Shown here piece after piece: positions 44,379-54,645 of a stretch of 64,000 nucleotides of DNA (position 1 is its first letter; each line of letters starts with the position of its first letter). The translations under genes were made by a program, and so were the position numbers. The notes beneath the pieces were generated by a model. It did not search any database, had not been told where the DNA came from, and saw nothing but the letters and a program-made list of their open reading frames with translations. Source of the DNA: Phymatolithon calcareum (taxonomy: Eukaryota; Rhodophyta; Florideophyceae; Hapalidiales); assembly GCA_977006965.1 (NCBI GenBank), contig OZ345374.1:372001-436000 (forward strand), in the 5' to 3' direction.

Positions 44379-44772
44379 TGTGAAATATTTGGGGTATGTC
44401 TGCTCTGTGCAGGTGACGTGCACGGAGGTCCTCGGTCGAGGCTCATGATGAGTCTGGACCACAAGGGGGGAGATTTCTCATTAATAGGACCAAAAGGGGA
44501 TTATATGTGTATCTGGACCACAGGGGAAGTGGTCCTATACGGGGTCAAGTAGATTACTATATACAAGGCATTGAGTACTAAGCAGTGGAAGAAACCGAAG
44601 CAAGGAGTAAAAGACGTTTGCGTACACAAAGTTCAAGGTAGGCAATTCTGCGTCACCGGTCGTAGGTGAGCACTTGCGCGCTTCCGCGGTTGGTTCGTAG
44701 GCCGGGAATTACCATGCTATGTTTTGTGTTACTACACGTTCTCCCTCAGACAAAAAACCCTGTCTGATCACA
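44379..44772 (+). repeat. Copia-1 3' LTR
   Basis: 394 bp, direct repeat of 25158-25552, preceded by a purine-rich AAAAAGGCGGGAC and followed by TSD TGTAC. Confidence 0.92.
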
Positions 44773-45648
44773 TGTACAGTATGCCCTGTGCCAGAAATTC
44801 TATTTTAGATGACTGCATCCATGCATGGCTGGGCTCACCCACCGTCTTGCTCGTACTGCACTATTATCCAATTTGTGGAAACTAATGATCGCGCTGACCG
44901 TTGCACAGAATGCGATAAATACCACCCAGGTAACCCAGCACAACGGGCAAGTCGGAGGAGCACGAGAACTGTTCAAGTCCATGACCGTACAGGGGCTCGC
45001 AATGCGACTGCAGTCCCCGGCCGCCCCCGTAGTAGTCTAAAAGCTCGTTTGAACTCGGAATCACTCAAAAGACCGGTAACGCGTTCGAAACACTGCCGAT
45101 CACGCCTACGCGACGCTGAGCGAAATCACCTCTCAAGCTTGTCGCCAAACGATACGTCAACAAGCGAGAGCAAGACAGTGATGATGCTGCACACAATAGC
45201 TACAGTATTTTTCGCATCCATCGTCGACACCAATGACAACAGCGAACAGAAAAAACAGTACGAAGGGGTCACGGAGGGGTAAACAAGCATTGTCTTCGCG
45301 CCAAATGGGAAATTGAAGTACCGTTCAACCAATAATATGCCCTAAAATTCGGGCACGGGCATGGGCATAAGCGGGATAGACCGAGCCTCAGCCACTGAAA
45401 ACCTATGCCGCGTCCTCGTAACCAGTCCACGAAATAATGACTGGTATTGAGGACTTTTTGGACTGGGTCTATGCGACGATTTTGATGAAATCTCAAGAAG
45501 CCCTTCCAACAACATCGTGGAAAAATTCGGAGAGCTTGACAGCTTATGACAATCCTGGAAAATAATCCATCAGGATATGACCTGGCGAACGGGGTCTTCG
45601 GTTCTGCATCTGAACTCGGTCCTGCCACAACATCCAACTTTGCCGCTA

Positions 45649-47625
45649 GTGTCTATGTGCCGGAAATTTGCCCTCAATTGAGGGGCACTTTTCCCTCCAT
45701 TGAGGGAAGGAGAATTATTTAATTTTTTGCTAATGAAAGTTACTCGCTAGCAAGCGCATGAACAGCGAAAAGGTCATAGATGTCTTCAGCATGCTTAGTG
45801 AAGCAGTTCCTAACAGTAGAAATGTCCCCTATGTATATTGTGGCACTATCAAGCGTATTGCATTGTGAGAACACAATGGTGGAGGTCTTGCATTTTCAAA
45901 CTCTGCAGTTGTTTTGCACAACATAAGTAGTCATCATGACCTCTGGAGTCATCCTTTTACTTTTCTTAGGGGTAACGTGGCGTCCAACACTGCTCTCGAA
46001 TGCAAATGTACGCTCTGGCGCGACTGAACGTCGACAAGTAATGCGCTTGTCAAATGCACTCGAAGAGTTGCTCGCCCGGCACTTCACAAATCCTTCTCTG
46101 CGTCATGTGCTGCTGACATTCTACATGGTCACCATAGAATAACAGCCAGCTAACAACCTATAAAATCGCCAGAAGAGTTAGATGGCCCCTATGAACTATA
46201 TATAGACCCACTTGTTGAATCTCTGCAGAGTCAGCACTCACCAAGTATGAATCCACACATGCAATGCGCCTTATACCGGCATACGCGGCCACAAGACAGC
46301 ACAGAACTGCTATTCCGTGGGCCACCTCGCCTTCAAAATCTCTTTGACACAGTGTGCTTTCTGTGGTCATTCGTCGGATCGACATAATCTTGACCGAGGT
46401 GACCAGCGGTACTGCGCAGAGTATATGTCGCCTAATTCACTTGATTGCACTCTGAATGAAATCAACCGGAAGTATTCGGCCACCGGCCTCCCTGTTTTGG
46501 AAGAAGAAGGGCCGGGGTAATACTTCTTGGGCCTGGTAGACTTCCAGAAAGCGCTCTCAGCGCCGAACTCAACTCTTGCATGAGGACGAGTATTTCGGAA
46601 AACTTAATAGGCTCTGTCAATGTAGTCTCTTTTCGCCCCTTTCTTCTCAGCTTAGTGGACGTCCAAGCAGCAAGTTTTCGCAGCTATCTTGGGGAAACAT
46701 CGTCACCACGCAATCGTACTTCGAATGAAGTCCAATACCACAATTCTCAGATACGAAGTCTCCGTTTAGAGCGCGAAGGTTCCGCAACTGAGAGCAAAAT
46801 TGTTCCTAAAACGGACATAGAACTTACGCTTGTTCCTTGGTACTCAATGAGCGCACGTCTTCGGCTCGCGGTCGGGCGTGATGACATCAAGTTCCCGGTG
46901 CGATTTTTGGTCTCAAGGGCCCTGTAAGACTTAGCCGAGAGTGCTCGGAAGAGGGCTTTTAGAGCTTCTGAAGGTTGTATCGAAGCTTGCGTGCCCTTCT
47001 GAGGAGCATGTGATCGCGACTGTAGACGATAAACAGGCGTTTCGCGATGAAGATTGGGAAGGATGAACACTGTAAGCAGGCCTGGGCGGTACCGCGCTTT
47101 GCCGGTGTTGGCTCGGTTCAAGCTGCTCAGCGTCTGGAATGTCATCGTCATCGTTCTCTGCCTTGACGATGACAATGTGGACTGTCTTATTCTTAGTCTT
47201 CTTCAATGGATGACGAATCAGAACCCATTTCACGTGATGTGACATGCTCGCTCGACCATTGGTTTTTTCCCCGAGTACATTCTGAACCACACTACTCACC
47301 TTTTTTAACTTCGAAATGGCTCCGTATAGTCTGGAGCACTCTGCAAGACCGCTTACCGATGCTGCCTTGGTGTGTACTGATGTACCGACCACGCGCGGCC
47401 GGTGTTTTTCTCCTGGAGTGGAAGGTCCGGTACTTGAGTGACCAACATATTTTCGTTGCCAGCGCCGAACGAAGCGAATTTAAGGTAGTAGTGTGAATAC
47501 TCCTCGCACAGAACATGAGCCAGGATTTACGAATATGGAGTCAGCGATCTGTTTCGAATTTGCTTTACGGATTTTTTCGAGCTTTCAAATCGCCCCTCAA
47601 TTGAGGGGGTTCGTCACAGAGACAC
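45649..47625. mobile_element. Insertion D: TIR element splitting the 5' flank of kinase-like copy 2
   Basis: Kinase unit copy 3 reads GCCGCTAGAGGTTTTATCAG without interruption near 59269. In copy 2 the same target is separated by 1,977 bp starting GTGTCTATGTGCC and ending, inverted, GTGTCTCTGTGACG. Both TIRs reach a palindromic CCCTCAATTGAGGG. TSD is TA, or CTAG if one base is counted on each side, because the bases overlap. Frames inside (46580-46927 plus; 46747-47392 minus) read partly protein-like but I recognise no transposase. Confidence 0.75.
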
Positions 47626-47767
47626 TAGAGGTTTTATCAGATTTGAACACTTCCGAAAATTACGGTGAGCCATTCGACGTCGAGGCTCACGGCTCGGACA
47701 TTCATGACTTATTTCCTAACTCTAGTATGCCGTGGGGCATTCCTCGCCAATCTATTCGACCCTTGTG

Positions 47768-49546
47768 ATGAACACCGCCAAACCAATGCGCACCCTCCCC
47801 GCAGTCGTGCCGACAGCACAACAAACCCTCTTCCTTCAGCAGCGTTGCGCTAATTTGGTCGGCGAGGAACTTTTTGACAACAGCGTGATTTGCCCATATC
47901 TTGTTGATCGCTTAGTTTTTGAGCCATTCATCGGCTTTGACGATCAGGTGCGGCAAGTTGAGCGTATCTCAAAGCAAGCGTTGAGCGAGGACAAATCGGC
48001 ACTCGAGAGCGTGCAGCGCGCGCTGGGTCGTACGTGGACAGCTGTGGAACAGACAACTCTGGGTTGGTCATTCGACGTTGAACGCCTGTTCTCCTCCGAG
48101 TTTGACGTTGTACGCTCCATCATGCCCGTCATCTGTGAAGACAATCCACCGCTCGCCTGTGCCGATCGCATCATTCTTCCTCCGCATGGAGTGCCTAAGC
48201 CGCAAGTACTTCTTTCGAGTAACTGTGTGATGGTTCATGCGAAGGAGCTGAGCGCACGCACTCCACGTTTAGGGGTCACGAGTGCGAGCCCAACTCACTG
48301 TTTGTTTGAGGGAAAGAAAAGTATGGGTCCGCTCCAACCGCGCCAGGCGACGGAGGTGAGCAAACAGTGGAACTCCGTCCTGGCACGGCAGAAAGGCCCA
48401 ACGGACCTGTATACCGCCCAGCATCAATTGTGGATGCTTGATGCTGTAACGCAGGCCTTGTACTCGCATAGTGGGTGAGCTGTCATATGGAACTATCGGA
48501 GCATGGTATTTGTGCGGATTGCAAGTTTGGAGCCGGGAACAAGTGATGGGCATGAGTTTGTTCGGGTTCAAGTATCGGATATTTACACTGCCGTACACGG
48601 TGCCTCTCCGATGTTCGGTCTGATTGGCGCGGTGGAGATAGGTTTGAAATCGGCATTGAACAGCGGCGGGAGAGATGCACTGCGAATAACTAAGGAAATT
48701 CTGTGTAAATCTGCACAGTGTCTCGTGCAAACCCGTGCAGAGATTTTCGCGAAAGGACGGTTGAAGTGGCTTTCGGAGTCTCTAAACGCAATTTTCGATG
48801 ACGAGACGATACCCAATGAAGAGTTTTGCTGGATATCAGAAAGGCCCACCGCCTTGCTAGAGAGTGAGGTTCAGAAATGCAAAGACGATGCTTCGCGCTC
48901 ATGTGCGTTTTTTGATCATGTTCTTTCGACGTACTCTCACGTGCTGTATGCAAAAGATAATATCTCTGTACTGCTGTACGGAACCGTGGGAAATATGGCG
49001 GTGGTTACAAAGTATGCGAACACCAACTTTTCTCTTGGATCCGAGATGATACAGAACGAAATGACGATTTATGACTTTATAAGGAAAGAGCATCCAGAGT
49101 TGTTAGGAAGCTGTATCCCCAATCTTCTGGGAATACGCATGCAGCCGTGCTCTGATCCCGTCCTGGTGCTCGAGTATGTGGGGCGACCTGTGACTCTAAT
49201 GAAAGGTGGAGGGATGAAAGTTGGCAGCGAGCCCGTCGGCGAAGTGGACCGGATGGAAATAATTGCTGCTGGAAATCATGGACTGGATATGATCGCGAAG
49301 GCGGGACTACTACATCTTGACCAGAGTTTGGGAAACATGCGAGCGGATAGGACGATGCGATGTGGATCAGAAAGAAACACATACTCGAAAGAAAATCATT
49401 TCGCATGGCGCGTATGGTGGATTGATTTCGGCCATGCAAGGAAGCGAAAGAAGTCTGATGTGCCAAGCGATGACTGGTATGAGAGCATAGCGTTCTCCAG
49501 TGGCTGCCAGACAATTTACTTTAGCGAGGGAACGGGCGAGCATTGA
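47768..49546 (+). pseudogene. Kinase-like repeat gene, copy 2 (one premature TGA)
   Basis: Same length as copy 1 with no indels. A Cys codon of copy 1 has become TGA at 48476-48478 (TGT to TGA), about residue 237. Kinase motifs remain: VVTKY, QNEMTIYDFI, HLDQSLGN and WWIDFGHAR. The 5' flank is split by insertion D, and the 3' flank runs into MITE-A copy 2, so the antisense zinc-finger gene is missing here. Confidence 0.75.
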
Positions 49547-49703
49547 TGCAACCCGCCAAGACAGGCGATTAATACTACTGCTCGTCATGAGCCTACAGAG
49601 GGACCTTCTTGAGAATTCGATTTTTGCGCACACGTTACCAGTCCGGAAAAGTCCGCAATTCCAGTCCCAAATATTTTCACTGGTAATGAGGACGCGGCAT
49701 AGG

Positions 49704-49824
49704 TGATATCCAGGATCCTATCCTTTCCTGGTTTGTCCATGCTGGGATATTTATACTACCTGCGTGTACATGTGTCATACGACAAGACGTAATATCTGTA
49801 TGAATATGCATGTGTCATACAACA
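49704..49824 (-). repeat. Copia-2 3' LTR (121 bp)
   Basis: Starts TGATATCCAGG on plus and ends CATACAACA. Compared with the other LTR it carries one more unit of a direct repeat ATGTGTCATACRACA with about 25 bp of spacer. It contains the polyprotein stop codon (TGA, minus 49815-49817). Confidence 0.9.
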
Positions 49825-50368
49825 GTCGCCGCATACAGATATTGTGGTTTGTTGATGTTGAGGGCGGTCAGGCATCTAGTGAACTTTGTCGATTGTAATG
49901 GTTTTGTCAGGCAGTCTGCCGGGTTGTCCGCTGTTGCAATTTTGACTGCTTTTATGTGGCCGTCTCTTATTCGCTCACGCAAGAAATGATACTGAAAATC
50001 CAGTTGTTTTGATTTCGGTGTCGCGTGCGGTGTGCTTGCGGTGGTAATGGCACCTGCGTTATCAATGAAGAGCGGGGTCGCCGTTTGTTGCGGTTTACCT
50101 ATGTCGGTCGTAAGCTGCCTGAGGACCTTATCTGTCGCGCTGCATGGTATGCTGCGATGTATTCTGCCTCCCACGTTGACCCTGCGACTCGTTTTTGACG
50201 CTTCGATTGCCATGCCACCGGTCCTCCAGTCCAGAGTAGGATGTATCCTGTTATTGATCTGCGCGTGTCTGTGCATCCTGTGTAGTCGCTATCGCAGTAC
50301 CCTTTTAGTGGTTCTTCTCTGCCGTACGTGATGCCGTAGTTAGGGGTGGATCGAAAGTAATCCAGCAC
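49815..50368 (-). pseudogene. Copia-2 RNase H
   Basis: Two overlapping frames (50099-50368, 49815-50276) give LDYFRSTPNYGITYG, YCDSDYTGCTDTRRSITGY, STWEAEYIAAYHAARQI and NPADCLTKPL, the standard copia RNase H order. One frameshift near 50150 breaks it. The frame ends inside the 3' LTR. Confidence 0.85.
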
Positions 50369-50381
50369 TCTTCGCGCTGCT

Positions 50382-50635
50382 TTCTAGTGGAGTGCTGTGG
50401 GATTGTGGGTTTATCGTCCAAGCGTGCCTGTGTGGCGTCCAACGCCACTATCATACTCTTATACAAATAGCTCCCTTCAAATTGTCATTACAGCTTGCAT
50501 TTACAGCAAGCCCTTACAGATAGCATTACAGTCATTACAGTACCGTAGGTTTCGATGAGTACTTACACCATGAAGGATCACTAAGGGCAAACCCTAGAAC
50601 CGCTGCTTACAGGTTCTTACACTGTAAGCATGCCG
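50382..50635. repeat. Insert or rearranged block with TTACAG hexamer array inside Copia-2 RT
   Basis: TTACAG occurs at 50488, 50501, 50514, 50526 and 50535 (spacing 13, 13, 12, 9) and again at 50607, next to a CTTACA-CTGTAAG palindrome. This block occupies the place where the RT catalytic YVDD region should be. It may be a secondary insertion with a deletion. Confidence 0.6.
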
Positions 50636-51010
50636 GCGCGTTTGATCTCGAGAAGTGCCAAAGTTTTATTCTTTTCGCTAGGCCGCTTGTGAAGATTCTG
50701 CAGTCTTGTTTAAGACCGTATATGTTTTTCTTCACGAGGCCGACGCATTCTGGGTGTTTGAATGTGCCATCGAATCTTGGGAGCTGTCGTACGTACACCT
50801 GGTCGGAAGGACCGAGCCATTCGTGGAGGAATGCAGACTCGATATCACAGTGGTGAGCGTGGAGATCATGGGCTGCGGCGAATGCAAGAGCGACTCGTAT
50901 TGCGTCCTTTCCTACGATTGGTGACGATATTTCAACGGAGTTGTAGTGCTGGTGTGCAATCTGCCGGTCGCCGCGAACGTTGCGTCGTGCTTTGTGCTTG
51001 ATTATGCATC
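50636..51010 (-). pseudogene. Copia-2 reverse transcriptase N-terminal fragment
   Basis: Minus-strand frames read RRNVRGDRQIAHQHYNSVEI, AHHCDIESAFLHEW (copia DIESAFLH box), VYVRQLPRFDG and LVKKNIYGLKQ. The palm with YVDD is absent; the reading ends at the TTACAG block. Confidence 0.8.
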
Positions 51011-51032
51011 CATGTTCGTCTTCTTTTATCCT

Positions 51033-51979
51033 TTAGGTCATCTTCATGAGTAATATTCTGGTTCCCTTTGGTACTTTTGATTTGTGGATCCATTCGATTG
51101 CCTTCACTTCGTCGAACTTGTCAAGCTCTGCGTCGTGTGATAATCTCCAGTGATGCGATTCGTTACTGTTTTGCGCTTGTTGGCGGTTTTGGGGGGTGAA
51201 ATGGATTACATTATTGTTGAATGTTGGACTTGGCACATATGCGTCGGGGTCAGAGTGGGGTTGGTACACTTGAAAGTCTTGGGACCTACATTTTGTTACC
51301 GTGCTTTTCGTCACGTTAGAACGATGTAGTGTCGCTCATCATGTCTGCACAAGTATTGAGCCAATTGTGCTCGGTCTCGGGAGTGCTTCTTATTGTCTTC
51401 TGGGTCGATCATGAACCCGAACTGTCCGAGAGGGAGGAATGACTGTGGCTGGGGCTCTCTGTCATGCCATACTGCTGCTAGTACTACTTTAGCACCGTAA
51501 TGGTAGGTTTCGTTGTGTTTGTCCACTGTGTCTCGCAGCGCGTACTCCCAGAAGTGGGGTGGGAGATTACTGTGTGCCATTGAGCTTCTCGTTCTGTCCG
51601 CAAGTGTTTGATTGATTCGCTCTGCTCGTGGGTTCTCTTGCGGGGTATGCGGCGTTGTGAGCTTCGTTTTTATGTTGCGCGTGGTGAAGAATGCGTTTAG
51701 GTCTTTCGTTTGGTATTCCTTAACGTTTTCTGCTCGAAATTCACGTATTGGCACTCCAGTGTGACTCATTATGTTCAGTAAAACTGATTTGATGCCGTTC
51801 TTGAATTCTTTGCGGTGTGTAAGTAGATTTACTTGCAGGTAGCGTGTGGCCTCGTCGAGGTAGGTGACGAAGTGATTGTATCCGTTATGCGACTGCACGT
51901 CCCACGAGCATGTATCTGAGGCGATACTGGTACCGGGGAGTGGCGTTCTTTTACTGCCGTTAAATGGGGACCTCTTCAT
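51033..51979 (-). pseudogene. Copia-2 integrase core and linker
   Basis: Frame 51311-51979 gives SWDVQSHNGYNHFVTYLDEA, FRAENVKEYQ, TPQENPRAERINQTLADRTR and FWEYALRDTVDKHN. The second catalytic Asp of the usual RADNG.EY box is Glu here. The next frame (51033-51314) holds the spacer before RT (ESHHWRLSHDAELDKFDEVK). Not functional. Confidence 0.85.
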
Positions 51980-53872
51980 CTTTCATTTTGTGCAGCCTGA
52001 GCAGGACATGAGCGATTGTGTCCTCAGCGTGGCTGGGAGTCCGGGGTAGTTCATCTTTGACATGGTGTGTAATGTTTCCAAACTTATGTGATTGTATAAC
52101 CTTTGGTAATGGTAGCAGTCTCTGGCAATAATGTTGGGATGTATCGGGGGCCGGTTCCATGTCTTGTATGGAAGGGGTGTGTCGCGAAACTCGTACCGTA
52201 GGTGTCTGCTTGGCTCTTCTGTTTATCCTGGTCGTAAGGTGTGGGGGTAGCATTTGGCGTGTTGTCGTTGCAAGTTTGTTGTCTCGTGCAATTGTTCTGA
52301 TAGAGTTTATTGCGACTTTGCGGTTTTTTCTTGTAGGGATACTGGCGGGAATTTGGTAAAGTGCGTTCTGGGCTCTGCCTTCGTACATTACATTCAGGGG
52401 CGGGGTCCTTGAGGGCTTTGTGATATAGAACTTGTGCTTTCTGAAGTGCAGATCGTATTTTCCTGTTAATTGGGAGACTGAGATAAGTGGCCGTGAGAGT
52501 GTTGCGATATCTTGAGGTCACCGTTGTTGATAGCCGTGGTGCCGCGGTGGATTACTGCTGCTCTATGCCCTGTCGCCGTTTTCGTGGTTATCGTACAGAT
52601 CTCTTTCATAGTGTTAGTGGGCTTTCGCATATGCGCCGGGTAGCATCCTGAGTCTAGTAGTGCGGTAGGGTTATTTGTTGTTACCTGAGTTTTGTCTGAT
52701 GACGACGAATTGACCGATTCTTCGTCGTCTGCATAGGTTTGTGGCGGTATGATGGCGTTCGCTCTAGCTTGGCGTCTTTGACCTTTATGGTGCCTGTGAT
52801 GGCGCTCTCGACTGCAATTTGGCCCTGGTGCCGGGAGCTGGAACTGCCTGTACTTGGGGAGTGCCTTCCATTTTTGGTAGTCCCTACATCCCGCTAGTGA
52901 GTGTCCTGAGGTTCCATGGAACGTGCACCACGTCGCGGGGTCTTGACCGTAGGGCGTGGGTGCATTGCGGTGCACCAGTGTTTTGCGCTGGCCGTATTGC
53001 TGTTGCTGTGCTGATGTGTAAGGGCCTGGCGTCGGGGTGTACATTTGCTGTCTTGTGGGAGGTGTGGTCAGAGATAGTGCCTGCAGGTATGTTGTGAGTT
53101 TGGCAATATCGGTTTTAAGTTCCGGGATTAGGAGGGATTGCGCTCGGACTTGGGAGTAATGTGGGTCCTTAATTCCGTTGAGAATGATATCGATCGCGAT
53201 ACTTTCGTCGATCATACCTGGTTAGTTTTGCGCGAGAAGTTGGTCTCTGAGTTCCATGGGTTCTTCAAGGTACGCGGTGAGGTCTTGGCCTGGATTAAGT
53301 TCGAGGGAAATTGCTTTTTGGTAGATGAGGCTTGGGTTGTTGGAAGGGTGGTGGTCGATAACTTGCTTGATCCACGTGCTGAGCTGGTGTGGTGTTTTCG
53401 TGGTGAAGTAGTTTGTCGGGATCCGCTTTTTGACGTCCGGTGTGATCGATTGCCCGATCGCGAGAAGAGCAGACTGCTTGGAGATCTCGTGTTGTGCTTT
53501 CTGTTCTGGAGTAGCGTCTGGTGGTAGCGGTACGTCTTGTATGATGTGCGTGTGAAACTTGAACTCATCTCTCATGCCGAGGACGAGGAGCGATTGATTC
53601 CATGTTGCGTAGTTGCGAAAGGTGAGCGGCTCGATCTGCCAAATTTTCCCGGACATTTTGCTTGGTTGGGAAGTTGAGTTTCTTGGGTTGTGGTTTACTC
53701 TTGTGGCCTTGCGGACGGCTGTTTGTATGATCGTTGTAGCCACGTTTTTGGCGTAGTTTCTGTGCTTGGTTGCGTTTCTCTTGGCGTGTCGTGATGCGCG
53801 ATTTCCGGCTTGGGTGTGTTGCTCGGGAGGTGGGCTTTTGTTCGTCGTCACCGGTTGCGATTTGGGGCCCAT
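51980..53872 (-). pseudogene. Copia-2 gag, zinc-knuckle region and protease
   Basis: From ATG 53872 (MGPKSQPVTT) the frame runs to TAA at 53222-53224, where LAQN precedes and PGMIDESIAIDIILNGIKD follows in the same frame; a CAA-to-TAA change would explain it. Gag core: IWQIEPLTFRNYATWNQSLL. The continued frame reaches TWCTFHGTSGHSLAGCRDY (CHCC knuckle-like) and the protease site ALLDSGCYPAHM, ending at 52466. Frames 52084-52521 and 51960-52388 carry the remainder before integrase with shifts. Confidence 0.82.
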
Positions 53873-53876
53873 AACC
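53865..53876 (-). promoter_or_regulatory. Copia-2 primer-binding site, half initiator-tRNA-Met type
   Basis: Directly next to the 5' LTR, the minus strand reads GGTTATGGGCCC. It is the reverse complement of GGGCCCATAACC, the anticodon stem-loop sequence of eukaryotic initiator tRNA-Met. Drosophila copia and yeast Ty5 prime from a tRNA cut in that loop. The gag ATG (53870-53872) is part of this site. Confidence 0.8.
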
Positions 53877-53957
53877 TGATATCCAGGATCTTATCCTTTA
53901 CTGGTTTGTCCATGCTGGGGTATTTATACTACCTGCGTGTACATGTGTCATACAACA
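53877..53957 (-). repeat. Copia-2 5' LTR (81 bp)
   Basis: TGATATCCAGG...CATACAACA, followed by TSD ATGGG. Unusually short for a Ty1/copia LTR. Differs from the 3' LTR by a few substitutions and by lacking one direct-repeat unit of 40 bp. Confidence 0.9.
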
Positions 53958-54645
53958 ATGGGTTTGGCGTGGCTGATGTGTTCATCTATGGGACATTTTT
54001 TCTCATAACAATTTTCAGTTTTCGGAAGTGGAATTGCTTTTCAACCAAACTTTTCGCGATATTTCAAGTTTTTGCTGAAAAGTGTGAGAAAACATCTGAA
54101 CCGAAAGTTTGCAAATCAACACTGCACGTTAAATCAGCCACTGAAAACCTATGCCGCGTCCTCGAAACCAGTCCAGGAAATAATGACTGGTAATGAGGAC
54201 TTTTTTGATTGGGTCTATGCCGCGATTTTGATGAATTCTCAAGAAGGCCCCGGGGGCTACGGGAAATGACTTTTATTGGTTGGATATTATTCCAGAAGTG
54301 GACTTTTTTAATTCGTAATCATCCTTTTCTGCAACTGTATACAAAGACTCCGACCCGCGCATTCTGAGCGGAGCCTAATTTTTGAAGTTAATTTTGGGAC
54401 TACTAGCGTCAGGACGACTCCAAATCGTCGGACCAATAAAACACCAGCATAATAACTGTATTATAGCCCTCCGTGGTGCGACGGTGCCATGTCACCTCAG
54501 ATTTTCCGATGAACTACCGGTTATAGACCTGGATTTGCTGCACTGCAGAAGCCACTGTTCGTTTCACCCACCGAATCGTGCTGGAACGAACCAATTCACG
54601 AAAACCGGCAAAATTCGGAGTCCCACTCGATTGCTTTCTACAGAG

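Larger units (their letters stand above)
25158..44772 (+). mobile_element. Copia-1 LTR retrotransposon, split by Element C
   Basis: Two 394-395-bp LTRs (TGTGAAATATT...CTGATCACA) flank gag, protease, integrase, RT and RNase H in Ty1/copia order. Likely TSD is TGTAT (25153-25157) and TGTAC (44773-44777). A purine-rich stretch AAAAAGGCGGGAC sits directly before the 3' LTR. The RT frame is interrupted at 30293 by Element C and resumes at 43299. Apart from Element C it is about 6.6 kb. The coding frames carry frameshifts and stops, so it is not autonomous now. Confidence 0.92.
25061..45387. mobile_element. Element B: TIR element, TSD TCA, inflated by Copia-1
   Basis: Termini are inverted: 25061 GGCTCGGTCTATACCGC and 45387 (minus) GGCTCGGTCTATCCCGC, with similarity over about 37 bp. 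TCA flanks both sides (25058-25060, 45388-45390). The uninterrupted MITE-A copy 2 reads AAATCAGCCACTG at this place. Without Copia-1 it is only about 700 bp. The right inner part (44778-45349) has a 157-codon frame (44809-45282) with CTECDKYHPG but no known domain. The superfamily is not recognised. Confidence 0.75.
24782..45507. mobile_element. MITE-A copy 1, split by Element B
   Basis: Left part 24782-25060 and right part 45391-45507 together match MITE-A copy 2 (49597-49703 plus 53963-54250). Its ends are inverted repeats: GGGACCTTCTTGAGAATTC on the left, and its reverse complement with differences on the right. A further inverted pair around GACGCGGCATAGGTT extends the similarity to about 100 bp. 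About 400 bp without insertions, no coding capacity. Exact termini and TSD are not resolved. Confidence 0.7.
49704..53957 (-). mobile_element. Copia-2: compact Ty1/copia retrotransposon
   Basis: TSD ATAGG (49699-49703) / ATGGG (53958-53962); MITE-A copy 1 reads GGCATAGGTTTGGCG at the empty site. The element is on the minus strand: 5' LTR 53877-53957 (81 bp), 3' LTR 49704-49824 (121 bp), TG...CA ends. Gag, protease, integrase, RT fragment and RNase H follow in copia order within 4.25 kb. The gag start lies in the primer-binding site and the last stop lies inside the 3' LTR. RT has lost its catalytic part. Confidence 0.92.
49597..54250. mobile_element. MITE-A copy 2, split by Copia-2
   Basis: Left 49597-49703 and right 53963-54250 give about 395 bp once Copia-2 is removed. 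Ends GGGACCTTCTTGAGAATTC and, inverted, GGCCTTCTTGAGAATTC. The right part keeps the uninterrupted TCA target that Element B used in copy 1. Non-coding. Confidence 0.75.

Noticed and set aside
50488-50540. CRISPR-like array of TTACAG units
   Set aside because: Units are only 6 bp with 3-7 bp between them, in a eukaryotic retroelement; no leader, no cas genes.
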